In this document: one piece after another, positions 19,101 to 26,811 of the stretch | Layout of the letters: every line of letters starts with the position of its first letter | Numbering within the stretch: position 1 is the first letter of the stretch | NCBI RefSeq assembly: GCF_016342705.1 | Contig: NZ_JAEINV010000010.1 | Location: 62,001 to 126,000 of the forward strand | DNA from: Lutibacter sp. | Lineage (GTDB): Bacteria > Bacteroidota > Bacteroidia > Flavobacteriales > Flavobacteriaceae | Direction of reading: 5' to 3' | DNA length: 64,000 bases | The notes under the pieces: generated by a model | What the model was told of the DNA's origin: nothing | Database searches by the model: none | What the model saw: the letters and a program-made list of their open reading frames with translations, nothing else | Position numbers and translations under genes: made by a program

Positions 19101-19466
19101 ATTGGAACCATTATAGCCCAACAATACGATTTAATTTTAAACGGTTACGAAATTGGTGGAGGATCGGTTCGAGCACATAAATCTGAAATTTTAGAAGCAA
19201 CCTATAGAAATATGGGTTACAATAAAGAAGAAATGATTAAAAGTGTGGGAACTATGTACAAAGCTTTTCAATACGGAGCGCCGCCACACGGTGGAATTGC
19301 TTGGGGAGTTGACCGTTTAATGATGATTTTAGAGAAAAAAGCTTCTATTAGAGAAGTAATGGCTTTCCCAAAAACTGGAACTAGTGAAGATTTATTATTC
19401 GGAGCGCCATCGCTTTTATCTGATAAAAAGGTAGAAGAAATGAATGTGAAGATTATTAGAAAATAA
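16134..19466 (+). CDS. gatB-aspS: GatB-AspRS fusion: amidotransferase subunit B joined to aspartyl-tRNA synthetase
   Basis: One 1110-residue reading frame carries two complete enzymes. Residues 1 to about 485 are GatB, with the LVIGLETHVRL opening, zinc cysteines in LFCSC and CSVC, and a C-terminal YqeY-like tail (GKIISIIGKGASGKVIREG). A charged linker of about 30 residues follows. From about 520 comes a bacterial-type AspRS: OB-fold anticodon domain (AGWVSSVRDHGELIFIDLRD), motif 2 (ARCFRDEDSRGDRQPEFTQ), a GAD-type insert, and motif 3 (GGIAWGVDRLMMIL). His547 in RDHG is the residue type found in non-discriminating bacterial AspRS, which also charges tRNA(Asn). That fits a physical coupling of mischarging and amidation. 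Confidence 0.95.
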   Translation: MELEQLQAAIKAHDLELVIGLETHVRLNTKTKLFCSCPNQEIETPNQNICSVCTGQMGVLPALNKEAITKAIYFGKAVDSSFSNEVISWDRKHYEYPDNPKNIQITQYHNPIIPDGQVSCYRNDGSQFTVNLTQVHIEEDAAKLMHEKKVSLVDFNKAGVPLIEIVTEPCIRNIEDASIYAQYIQRIVQNLGISEANLEKGEFKSDVSVSLRKKRSYDLNPRTEIKNLNSFKFMVEALKEEIEKQFNYYIEHKEFRPDQTTVLWDADLKQTKTMRKKEFEADYRFISEPDLPFVNIKDLINTIKVDNSSLPYAVESILIQGGVLPQDAKFFTADADRSKTFMAINNVLKDPSFVAKTLVNNLSADEYSKIKNIEHLIEIFQLFKAEKITVVLVQNAITSYLKDRTFDYNKYFEENTISDAQIKNAIDKVISENEAIANEIKAGNSGKSGILVGKIISIIGKGASGKVIREGILAALGADEIQGSKNELQKSKIEGATTSSKEQEEVLPEIPIVIKENYRTHLITSLTEENINDKISLAGWVSSVRDHGELIFIDLRDSSTEIFQVRLSRESFPNLDELVKLKPESVIMVTGVVVQRNADDYNAALRTGEIELETSELEILNLSKTLPFEIKRATKTNENVRFQYKFLDHRNDDVRRVIVNRHKVIKLLRDILDEENFLEIETPILSAGTDEGAREFIVPTRKQPGFFYTLPQAPQQFKQMLMVSGYEKYFQIARCFRDEDSRGDRQPEFTQLDLEMAFASMQQIIDLNTKMFNEVVKKIYGNKWILRPFEVITYQDAMDKYGCDRPDLRFGLQLQDITTIVKDTTFQVFSKPIEDGGIVKCIKVSAKEQGSKRLSKGQIENLTSIAQQHGLGGLAYIIVNEDELQSPIIKFLGEDIAAGIIKVTNAQIGDIVFFSAADYATANKALDAVRQELGKILHLINPKELRPAWVIDFPMFERTDEGRWTFTHNPFSMPAVYDLEKHMKGIDAEIGTIIAQQYDLILNGYEIGGGSVRAHKSEILEATYRNMGYNKEEMIKSVGTMYKAFQYGAPPHGGIAWGVDRLMMILEKKASIREVMAFPKTGTSEDLLFGAPSLLSDKKVEEMNVKIIRK

Positions 19467-19475
19467 ATAAAATTT

Positions 19476-19613
19476 AAAAGAGGCCGTCTAAATAGTTGGT
19501 TTTGGTCAACCTGAACTTGTTTCAGGTTCTCATTCTGATGAATAATCAAGTATGTTAAGATTCTGAAACAAGTTAAAAATGAAGACTTTTAACTCTGTTT
19601 AGACAGCCGCTTT
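19476..19613. repeat. Long hairpin element containing an inverted REP-like pair
   Basis: Outer arms 19476-19492 and 19598-19613 (AGGCCGTCTAAA against TTTAGACAGCCGCT) enclose an inner inverted pair around AACTTGTTTCAG. The same organisation occurs at 29238-29373. It lies between the convergent gatB-aspS and TonB-receptor-like genes and could act as a terminator for both. Confidence 0.75.
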
Positions 19614-19615
19614 CT

Positions 19616-22279
19616 TTATAAATTATAGCCCACAGTAAACATTACAATTCTTGGTAAAATATATGTTTTTTGATCAGAAATTATATAGGATGAAAAGCTA
19701 TTTGAACTTTTATATTTTACCTTTAATAAATTTTGTGCATCTATTTTAAAACTCCAAGCACTGTCTTCATTTTTATAAGAAAGCGTTGTGTTTGCTAATT
19801 GGTACTTATTTTTTTGATTTGAAGTTTTATTAATGTAGTTATAATTTTCGTACTCAAAAGAAAAAATAAACCCTTTTAAAAAATCATAATCTATAGTTAA
19901 ATAAGGCTGATTGGTAACAAATTTTGATGTTTGATTACTCGATGTGTAATTACCAAAATCTTGTTTAAAACCTACTTCAACTGTTGGAAATTTATCAAAC
20001 AATGTTTTTGCTGACAAGTTATAGCCAACACTATTATTTTTATTTGTAACCACTTTAGTATCTATATTTTGAATATAGGACAACCTAGAAGCTTGTGTAT
20101 TGATTCCGTATTTTATTTTCTTTATTTTTTTATCAATAGTTACACTAAAATTTAATCGCTCCTCAGGATTATTTATAAGTATTGGTGAAATAAATTGATT
20201 GGTTTCTTCAAACTGAACAGTGTTTTGAATTCCTTTTACTTTTTTACTATAATTAATAGCACTAAACAACATTAACCCTCTGTACAAACTAAATCTGTTA
20301 TAATAAATACGAGCTGTGTGAAATAGTTCATTTTCTAAGTTTTCATTTCCTTTAAATACTGAATTGTACGAACGTAAATAAAAACGGTTTGCCAATTTTG
20401 ACGCATCTGAAAAGGCGGTTTTTAACTGATAATTTATTTTTATTTTTTTAGAGTTACTAAACTCTATTTTTGCTGAAAAATCTGGCAAAAGTACTGTTTT
20501 TTGATGATTTTCAGTTGTAACTTGTTGTGTTTCCCAATTATAATTGTGCAAAAAAGCACCTTGCTTTAATTCAAAAATACCTGCTTTAAATTTGTAATGA
20601 ACACCAACAAATAAATCGTTGAGCGTTAAATCTATAGCATTTCCAAAACCTGAGTTATCAAAACTGTTCACAGAACCATCCGCTAACAACTGACTATCTT
20701 CCGTTACAAAAGAGTCTTTAGTATAGTTATTTCCAATAGTGGTATATATGTGATTAAAATTATTGAGCACCCAATAATGCTTAAAAATAGCATTAATTGT
20801 TGTAGTAGTTGTTTCTTTTAACTGTTTAATACTATACTGATCCGATTCTTCTACGGGAATTAAACCTTGTAAAATTGGTTGATTTGTTTCCCATAAAGTC
20901 ATTGGATTATTTTCATCTAAAACAGCATCAACAGCAAATGAAAAGGAATGCTTTTGGTTCATTTTTTTATGCCATTCTATATTTTGATTTAGATACTTTG
21001 AAACAGCTTCATTCTTTTCTGAAATATGGTTTTGTTCATTTTCAATAACTGATAAAATGGTGTTATTTTTATTATTATCGGTTTTTTTGAACTGTGATTT
21101 AAAATACCATTGTTCATTTTTATTGGGTGCATATTCAATGTTTAACTTCCCAATACCCAGTATATTTCTTGTCGCAGAATTATGGGCTGTTTCTTCGGTA
21201 AATGCAGTATATTGATTGATGGATTCTTGATATGTTTCATTTTTTGAATGTGAAAAAATAGCATATCCAGAAATGTCTAATTTACTATTCACTACTTTGG
21301 TAATGTTTAATGCGCCAAATTTATTGTTACTAGTTACAATATCTTGGGTTTCTAAAAATTGAGAAAAATCACTAGCTGAAATATTGTAAATTGAACCATC
21401 GCTTTTTAAAAATGCACTAACGCCACCTTGAAAATTCATATAATCTTTAAACGTAAAAGTTTTCTCTCCTGTATTATTTAAATTTCCAATAAAATTAACA
21501 TTGGTTTTTGGACTGTAATAGAACAAATTACTGTGGGTTCGGAAAAAATCTTTATTTCCTTTTCCAACTTCAATATCGCCAAAGGCAAATTGCTTTTTAT
21601 CTTTTTTTAAGAGTATGTTCATTGCTACATCTTCAGAATCTGACACGTTTTTTAAAAAGGCAATTTCATTATAATTATCAATTACCTGAACTTTATCAAT
21701 AGCATTTGCAGGAATATTTTCAACGGCTAGTTTGGTGCCTCCATTAAAAAACTTTTTACCTTCCACTAACATTTTGGTTACTTTTTTACCTTGTACTGTA
21801 ACACTTCCATTTTTATCTACCTCAACACCTGGCAGTTTTTTAAGTACATTTTTTAGTTTACGTTCATCGCCAGTAACAAATTTACTGGTATTGTAGGTTA
21901 TAGTATCTTCTTTTACAGTAACTGGCAACTCAATAATAACTTCTTGCAATTGATTTGGTGCATCTTTTAAAACAATGTTTTTTAGTGCATTTTCGGAAGC
22001 TACCAATTTAAAATTAGTGGTTTTAAAACCCATATAACTCACAGAAATAGTATAGGTATCATTTTTTGTGAGTTCTAATTTGTACAAACCAGCATCATCT
22101 GTAATTGCAAATTGTAAATTTTTTGTAAGGTCTGCAGGTTTGGCAATAACATTGGCATAGCTTAGCGGATTTTGTAAACTATCGTTTACACTTCCTTTTA
22201 AAGTAATGGTTTGGGCGTTTGAATACAACGCCCCAACAAGAACACAACATATTATAGCAATTTGTTTTTTTAAAATCAT
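19616..22279 (-). CDS. TonB-dependent-receptor-like outer membrane beta-barrel protein with carboxypeptidase-like regulatory domain
   Basis: An 887-residue exported protein. Its signal peptide ends ...LYSNAQ; then comes a carboxypeptidase-D-like Ig domain (about 25-105: GSVNDSLQNPLSYANVIA, VSYMGFKTTNFKL). Next is a plug-like region (about 130-225: LKKLPGVEVDKNGSVTVQGK, ENIPANAIDKVQVIDNYNE). The rest is a long beta-barrel of the outer-membrane OMP_b-brl type ending in an aromatic residue pattern (IVMFTVGYNL). Such proteins lack an obvious TonB box and their substrates are unknown. Genes of this kind often sit beside GLPGLI genes in Bacteroidetes, and here it is the last gene of the peptide/GLPGLI array, 57 bp after a GLPGLI stop. 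Confidence 0.85.
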   Translation of the reverse strand: MILKKQIAIICCVLVGALYSNAQTITLKGSVNDSLQNPLSYANVIAKPADLTKNLQFAITDDAGLYKLELTKNDTYTISVSYMGFKTTNFKLVASENALKNIVLKDAPNQLQEVIIELPVTVKEDTITYNTSKFVTGDERKLKNVLKKLPGVEVDKNGSVTVQGKKVTKMLVEGKKFFNGGTKLAVENIPANAIDKVQVIDNYNEIAFLKNVSDSEDVAMNILLKKDKKQFAFGDIEVGKGNKDFFRTHSNLFYYSPKTNVNFIGNLNNTGEKTFTFKDYMNFQGGVSAFLKSDGSIYNISASDFSQFLETQDIVTSNNKFGALNITKVVNSKLDISGYAIFSHSKNETYQESINQYTAFTEETAHNSATRNILGIGKLNIEYAPNKNEQWYFKSQFKKTDNNKNNTILSVIENEQNHISEKNEAVSKYLNQNIEWHKKMNQKHSFSFAVDAVLDENNPMTLWETNQPILQGLIPVEESDQYSIKQLKETTTTTINAIFKHYWVLNNFNHIYTTIGNNYTKDSFVTEDSQLLADGSVNSFDNSGFGNAIDLTLNDLFVGVHYKFKAGIFELKQGAFLHNYNWETQQVTTENHQKTVLLPDFSAKIEFSNSKKIKINYQLKTAFSDASKLANRFYLRSYNSVFKGNENLENELFHTARIYYNRFSLYRGLMLFSAINYSKKVKGIQNTVQFEETNQFISPILINNPEERLNFSVTIDKKIKKIKYGINTQASRLSYIQNIDTKVVTNKNNSVGYNLSAKTLFDKFPTVEVGFKQDFGNYTSSNQTSKFVTNQPYLTIDYDFLKGFIFSFEYENYNYINKTSNQKNKYQLANTTLSYKNEDSAWSFKIDAQNLLKVKYKSSNSFSSYIISDQKTYILPRIVMFTVGYNL

Positions 22280-22336
22280 TTAAACCTATTTAATGTTTTC
22301 CGAAAAGATGCTTCATTAATTTCAAGATTTTTGGCT

Positions 22337-23089
22337 TTAATTTCGTTTTATACTCTTTAAAAAATCATACGCCCTTTTTTTGCTTATTTCATTGTATTCA
22401 TCCTTTGTTACCTCTTTCCCTTTAGTTGGCTTTATTATTTTAGTGTCTTTTTTGGTATTTAACTCGATTGTTGAGGCATAAAAACGAACGTTTTGATATT
22501 GTATTTCTATAATTAAACCCGGTAAACCACCAAAACCTACAGGACCAAAACCAAATGGAATTTCAGGTGCATACCAAGCTTCAACAGGATGATTAAATAT
22601 ACCTACATTATTTTCAACAACTTTTGTAGTGAGCGCCTTATAACATTTATAGTTACCTATTAATTTACTCTCACTGGTAAGTTGCCATTTTATGGAGTCT
22701 AAGTTTGAAACTATATTAAAAATTTCTCCTGACATCTCAACACTTCTTATAGCCTCTTTTGTTTTTAAATTCACATAAAAATCACCACTTGCATCTCCTG
22801 CACCTACAATAAATTTTAGTGATTTTTCATCTGTTTCAATTGCTAAATTTTCTTCAAATGAAAATAATGATTCATTATTATTAATAATCAGATTGTACCG
22901 TAAACTATTGCTACTCTCTTTTAAACCATCTTGTATGGTATTCAATATTTTTTGCTTCTCTGGATTGCTATTATTTATTGGGTAGTAGTTTATTATATCT
23001 TTTTTATACATAACAAAAACTTTCCCATTCTGAGAAAAACTTAGTATTGTAAATAATAATAGTGTTGATAAAAGAATTATTTTTTTCAT
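22337..23089 (-). CDS. GLPGLI family protein, copy 1
   Basis: A 250-residue exported protein of the Bacteroidetes GLPGLI family; function not established. It has a signal peptide (ILLSTLLLFTILSFSQN) and the family core: IGNYKCYKALTTKV with the conserved Cys, VEAWYAPEIPFGFGPVGF, and the name-giving GGLPGLIIEI. The C-terminal TKGKEVTKDEYNEI tail is shared by the paralogues. It lies 12 bp after the second GLPGLI gene without a peptide gene between them, and 57 bp before the receptor-like gene, so these three form a tight unit. Confidence 0.9.
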   Translation of the reverse strand: MKKIILLSTLLLFTILSFSQNGKVFVMYKKDIINYYPINNSNPEKQKILNTIQDGLKESSNSLRYNLIINNNESLFSFEENLAIETDEKSLKFIVGAGDASGDFYVNLKTKEAIRSVEMSGEIFNIVSNLDSIKWQLTSESKLIGNYKCYKALTTKVVENNVGIFNHPVEAWYAPEIPFGFGPVGFGGLPGLIIEIQYQNVRFYASTIELNTKKDTKIIKPTKGKEVTKDEYNEISKKRAYDFLKSIKRN

Positions 23090-23101
23090 AAAATCTATTT
23101 T

Positions 23102-23830
23102 TTATCTCTTCATAAAACCACCCATCATTTCCCTAATTCTTTCTTTATATTTTTCTTCTGAAATAATTCTACCTTTAAATAGTTTAATTACAGGTTTCTC
23201 TTTAGGATACAATTCAATTTTATCTGCGTAAAAAGTAAAATGTGTATCCTTCAACTCAAGTATCAATCCAGGTAAACTATTAAATTGTTTGGGTCCAAAC
23301 GGAACTGAAATTTCAGGTGTATACCACGCTACTATTTCAAATGTATATTCTCCTGTTGAATTTGTATTTGTTACACTTGTAGTAGCCTTATAACATTTAT
23401 AGTTTTTTATAAACTTTTTTTCCTGTGAAAGTACCCATTTTATTTTTGAGGGTTGTGATTCGATTAAAAAATCTTCTCCATTAACCTTTCTATATTGTAT
23501 ATCATTTTCTAAATCAGAAAAATAACTACCATTACTTATTAATTTATCTGCAAATACTCCTGCGTTTAAGTTAATATCACTATCCATTTTATTGCTGACA
23601 GAAAAAAATGATGTTTGGTTGAAAAACTCCAATTTAAATATTACTTCTGCCATATATTCATTTATCCCATTAAAATGATCCTTTACAATTTGTTTCGTTT
23701 TTACACCATTTAATACTTCATTTGGATTAGAACTATGTTTATAATAAGCAAAGCCATAAACATCTTTGCTTTGGGAATAACTATTTATTATTTGAAAAAG
23801 TAGGAATGCAATTACTATAATTTTTTTCAT
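23102..23830 (-). CDS. GLPGLI family protein, copy 2 (SLPGLI variant)
   Basis: A 242-residue exported GLPGLI-family protein with signal peptide ...LFQIINSYSQS. The core reads FIKNYKCYKATTSV, VAWYTPEISVPFGPKQF and NSLPGLILEL, so the first Gly of the motif is Ser. The C-terminus has the shared KGRIISEEKYKERI tail. It follows the first small peptide gene after a 38-bp hairpin and precedes copy 1 by 12 bp. Divergence from copy 1 is high outside the core, so the duplication is old compared with the repeated leaders. Confidence 0.88.
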   Translation of the reverse strand: MKKIIVIAFLLFQIINSYSQSKDVYGFAYYKHSSNPNEVLNGVKTKQIVKDHFNGINEYMAEVIFKLEFFNQTSFFSVSNKMDSDINLNAGVFADKLISNGSYFSDLENDIQYRKVNGEDFLIESQPSKIKWVLSQEKKFIKNYKCYKATTSVTNTNSTGEYTFEIVAWYTPEISVPFGPKQFNSLPGLILELKDTHFTFYADKIELYPKEKPVIKLFKGRIISEEKYKERIREMMGGFMKR

Positions 23831-23861
23831 TTTAATTTAATTTATTTATCTAAAATATTAT

Positions 23862-23899
23862 GAAGGAGAAAATTTGATGATCAAATTTTCTCCTTTAAT
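23862..23899 (-). terminator. Stem-loop between peptide 1 and GLPGLI copy 2
   Basis: On the minus strand, a 15-16 bp stem AAGGAGAAAATTTGA/TCAAATTTTCTCCTT with a three-base loop follows the peptide stop. Only a weak T-rich tail follows, so partial termination or an RNA-stability element is as likely as a full terminator. Confidence 0.6.
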
Positions 23900-23915
23900 A
23901 AAATTCTAATTGAAT

Positions 23916-24239
23916 TTATCCCATATTACCTGCTTCAACAATTTCTTGATAGGTATATCCCTCACAAAGAGCATAAGCTACATTCATATTAAAAAATATT
24001 TGTTCATCACTCATACCAGCTATATGGGAAGATTCTCCAACCGCTAAGGCTTGTTCTTCGCAAAATCTATCTGATTCAGCTATTTGGCTTAGCTTTAGAT
24101 TTTTGAAATTCTCAACATTTGAATTAGCATTCACCATTGATAAACTTGCAAAAACAAATACTACACTTAAAATTATTTTTTTACTCACCATTTTTAAATT
24201 TACAACTTTGTGTTCGTGATTTTTCTTTGAAAAGTTCAT
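23916..24239 (-). CDS. Secreted two-cysteine small protein, peptide 1 of the array
   Basis: A 107-residue predicted secreted protein. The signal segment KKIILSVVFVFASLSMVNA is nearly identical to that of peptides 2 and 3, with an ANA/VNA-type signal peptidase I site. The mature part, about 70 residues, is acidic and helical with exactly two Cys (FCEEQAL ... YALCEGY) spaced Cx31C. Outside the signal it is almost unrelated to its paralogues. Translation may start at ATG 24239, which has the same upstream context as the other peptides, giving a 17-codon N-terminal extension (MNFSKKNHEHKVVNLK), or at the internal MVSKK. GLPGLI copy 2 follows. Function unknown. Confidence 0.75.
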   Translation of the reverse strand: MNFSKKNHEHKVVNLKMVSKKIILSVVFVFASLSMVNANSNVENFKNLKLSQIAESDRFCEEQALAVGESSHIAGMSDEQIFFNMNVAYALCEGYTYQEIVEAGNMG

Positions 24240-24265
24240 TTTATTAAAATTTAAATTTGTTAATT

Positions 24266-24440
24266 GCACATAAATGTGCCTTTTTATTTTGTTCACACTG
24301 CGAGGAGTTTTAGTTTTGCAACACTTCCTTTGTTTGTATATATTAGCTATGTCATAGTCAATAGTTTTAGGTTAAACATTTTATTAGCGTATTGTGTTCT
24401 TAAAATTTTTACCAGCAGAGGATTTTTATTTTATTATTGA
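24266..24440 (-). repeat. Cassette leader, copy A
   Basis: Repeated leader upstream of peptide 1. It holds the short hairpin GCACA-taaa-TGTGC (24266-24279), a degenerate version of the 13-bp long-range inverted repeat (24326-24338 with 24411-24422), and the palindrome CTATGTCATAG (24347-24357). It fills the gap between GLPGLI copy 3 and peptide 1. Copy A is the most diverged of the four. Confidence 0.75.
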
Positions 24441-24452
24441 ATACAATTATTT

Positions 24453-25196
24453 TTAATATTCCTCTCTTTCTAATTGATCCTTTTTTTTATATAATATTCT
24501 ATAAATGGAATCATATTCAATTTTATTGACCTCCTTACCTGTTCTAGGTTCATCTATCTCAATTTTATTTATTGAATTTAAATTTAGCTTTTCTAAATAA
24601 TATGTAAAGATGTCTACTTTAAGTACAACTATTAACCCTGGTAAACCTCCACTGCCCATTGGTCCAGTGTTAACAGGAATTTCAGGAGTATACCAAGCTT
24701 CTATAATTTTATTATTCCTCTTCGTTGAATCAACCGATATGGCCTTATAACAAATATATTTATCCATTCTAATTTTTTCATTTGTTAATTTCCAATTATA
24801 ATCATCAAAGTTTTTAATAATTCTAAAGACCTCCCCTAAACTTTCCTTTTGTTGAATGACTTTTTTTGAAATCAGATTTGAATAAATTTTTCCTGTTATT
24901 TTTGCTTTAACACTTGCCATATCAATTTTAGAAGAACTCACATTTAAATTGGATTCATAATAAAAAAGCGAGCTATAATTGTTGAAGATTAATTTAAATT
25001 TAGTACTACTTGGACCACTCGAATCATCTATAGTATTCTTTAAAATATTAATATCTTTTGCAGTACTATTTTCAATTTTATTGAAATCAATAGTTGTTTT
25101 TAAACCATAAATAGCAACACCATTTATGTTTTGTGAGCATATTTCATTGAATATTAAAAATAAAATTATTGATAAAATCTTTATTTTATTAAACAT
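24453..25196 (-). CDS. GLPGLI family protein, copy 3
   Basis: A 247-residue exported GLPGLI-family protein (signal ...LIFNEICSQN). Core elements are MDKYICYKAISVDS with the conserved Cys, IIEAWYTPEIPVNTGPMGS and GGLPGLIVVL; the usual Phe-Gly-Pro is Thr-Gly-Pro here. The C-terminal region has TGKEVNKIEYDSI followed by a charged KKKDQLERE tail. It starts 24 bp after peptide 2, with no stem-loop between, unlike the other pairs, so this pair is probably the most tightly co-expressed. Confidence 0.88.
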   Translation of the reverse strand: MFNKIKILSIILFLIFNEICSQNINGVAIYGLKTTIDFNKIENSTAKDINILKNTIDDSSGPSSTKFKLIFNNYSSLFYYESNLNVSSSKIDMASVKAKITGKIYSNLISKKVIQQKESLGEVFRIIKNFDDYNWKLTNEKIRMDKYICYKAISVDSTKRNNKIIEAWYTPEIPVNTGPMGSGGLPGLIVVLKVDIFTYYLEKLNLNSINKIEIDEPRTGKEVNKIEYDSIYRILYKKKDQLEREEY

Positions 25197-25220
25197 ACCA
25201 GTCCTCTATTTATTAAGTAT

Positions 25221-25517
25221 TTATATCCACCCCAAATCATTAGCTATTTCACATAACTGCTTTAGTGAATCAGCAGTTTCATTAATAAGCTCTTCATCAT
25301 CACTTACTTCTTTTAATTTTGCTTTTATCCAAATTTTAAAAGCCCAACATTTCGCACTTTCAATCCCATTTAAATCATAATTAATATATTCAATCATATT
25401 TAATTGATTTATTTGGAATTGTAATTTCATTGGATTTGGAATCTCCTTTATATTTTCCGCATTAACCATTGCAAAACTTGCAAAAACAAATACTATACTT
25501 AAAATTATTTTTTTCAT
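25221..25517 (-). CDS. Secreted two-cysteine small protein, peptide 2 of the array
   Basis: A 98-residue predicted secreted protein: MKKIILSIVFVFASFAMVNA signal, then a 78-residue mature part with two Cys (SAKCWAF ... KQLCEIA) spaced Cx31C, as in peptides 1 and 3. The segment between is predicted helical with a charged turn (KEVSDDEEL), compatible with a disulfide-pinned helical hairpin. It lacks the 17-codon extension seen in peptides 1 and 3. It is headed by the 480-bp leader copy B and followed 24 bp later by GLPGLI copy 3. No recognised family. Confidence 0.75.
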   Translation of the reverse strand: MKKIILSIVFVFASFAMVNAENIKEIPNPMKLQFQINQLNMIEYINYDLNGIESAKCWAFKIWIKAKLKEVSDDEELINETADSLKQLCEIANDLGWI

Positions 25518-25993
25518 TTTATTAAAATTTAAATTAGTTAATAGCGCATAATTGCGCTTTAATATTTTGTTAGTTCTGCGTGGTGTATTACTTTTGCAAC
25601 ACTTCCTCTGTTTGTATTAATTAGCTATGTCATAGTTGGTTGGTTTTAGGTTAAACATTTTATTAGCGTATTGTGTTCTTAAAATTTTACAAACAGAGGA
25701 TTTTTATTTTACTCCGCTTAATAACAATAGATAAATTACCTTTTTTAAGCTTTATTAAAACTTAAAGGCAGCAAAAAAAATCTCATTACGAGTTTATTCT
25801 TTTTTCTTAAAAATATGTAGTAAATAGCAATTTACAGCAGTATTCTTTTTCATATAACAATTTTGTATTCGGTTTTAAATCTTTCTTCAGGTTAAATGTA
25901 TAAAAAAAAAAAAAAGACTTGGAAAAATATTTTCACTAATTATCTAAATTTAAAATCAGTTTAAATAATAATATTTATCTTATTTTTAAAAAA
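25518..25993 (-). repeat. Cassette leader, long copy B (about 480 bp, no gene)
   Basis: This gene-free stretch is a near-identical copy of 28363-28845. From the peptide start outward it holds the hairpin GCGCA-taat-TGCGC (25544-25557), the 13-bp inverted repeat (25604-25616 with 25688-25700) and the palindrome CTATGTCATAG (25625-25635). Further out are a 19-codon mini-ORF (25853 down to 25794, MKKNTAVNCYLLHIF...), a possible -7 box TACATTTA (25893-25900), and an A14 tract (25902-25915). Homology with copy D runs to the region just before GLPGLI copy 4, so a duplicated array head has been inserted inside the array. Confidence 0.85.
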
Positions 25994-25995
25994 AG

Positions 25996-26742
25996 TTAAT
26001 TTCTTCTACTTTTATCAATTTCTTTATATTTATTTAATAATTGTTCATGAGTTATAATTTTACCTTTTTCAGGCTTTTTAATTTTAGGCTCATTTTTAGA
26101 ATTTAATTTTATTGAAGTTGCATAATATGTTATACCTCCTTCTGTTAATTCTAAAATAAGACCTGGCAAACCTGCATAATATTTTGGACCAAAACCATTT
26201 GAAATTTGAGGAGTATACCAAGCTTCAACTACTATCCTTTTTTTAGGGTTTACTTTTATTGCTGTTGCTTTAAAACAAGTATAAACTCCTATTTGTTTGG
26301 ATTCGTTTGATAATTTCCAACCTATTTCATTTAAAATTCTTTTTATAATCATTCCTTTATCAAAAGAGCCTAATTCCTCTAATGAGACACTATCTTTCAG
26401 GCTTGTGTAAAATTTACTATCACTAGCCGTAAAAATCTTAGCATAATCTATACTGGCATAATTATTTTCTGAACCCAAAATTTCTTTCCAAAAATAATTA
26501 GAGCTATCTTTATTAAAAACCAAATTAAATTCAAATGAATCTTGGTATTCCTTTAAGCTTTCATTTATATTATAAAGGGTTTCAGCTTCTCCTGGTTTTC
26601 CAAATTGTTTTAATGAATCAATATTAAACATATCTGTAGCTCTATATTTATAAACTACTTCACCTGTAAATTTCTGAGCATACATTGAGTTGTTAATTGT
26701 GATTAACAATATTGTCAAATAAATGTATTTGATTAAATCCAT
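25996..26742 (-). CDS. GLPGLI family protein, copy 4
   Basis: A 248-residue exported GLPGLI-family protein with a signal segment ILLITINNSMYAQK. It shows IGVYTCFKATAIKV (conserved Cys), VVEAWYTPQISNGFGPKYY and AGLPGLILEL, then the shared C-terminal KGKIITHEQL tail. It begins TGEVVYKYRATD, a typical opening strand for the family. It lies 69 bp downstream of peptide 3 with a strong stem-loop between them. Its stop is directly at the end of leader copy B. Confidence 0.9.
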   Translation of the reverse strand: MDLIKYIYLTILLITINNSMYAQKFTGEVVYKYRATDMFNIDSLKQFGKPGEAETLYNINESLKEYQDSFEFNLVFNKDSSNYFWKEILGSENNYASIDYAKIFTASDSKFYTSLKDSVSLEELGSFDKGMIIKRILNEIGWKLSNESKQIGVYTCFKATAIKVNPKKRIVVEAWYTPQISNGFGPKYYAGLPGLILELTEGGITYYATSIKLNSKNEPKIKKPEKGKIITHEQLLNKYKEIDKSRRN

Positions 26743-26762
26743 ATCTATTGTATTTAAAAGTT

Positions 26763-26792
26763 AAGCCACAGATTTTTGCAAAACTGTGGCTT
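26763..26792 (-). terminator. Stem-loop between peptide 3 and GLPGLI copy 4
   Basis: AAGCCACAG and CTGTGGCTT pair perfectly, with an AT loop of 12 bases. The minus-strand tail after the stem is T-rich but not a clean T run, suggesting an attenuator that lowers expression of the downstream GLPGLI gene relative to the peptide. Confidence 0.65.
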
Positions 26793-26811
26793 TGTTAATA
26801 TTAAAAATCAT

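Noticed and set aside
25604-25700. 13-bp inverted repeats considered as an invertible promoter or insertion sequence ends
   Set aside because: No recombinase or transposase is present, the interior has no promoter in the alternative orientation, and all copies are in the same orientation relative to the peptide gene.
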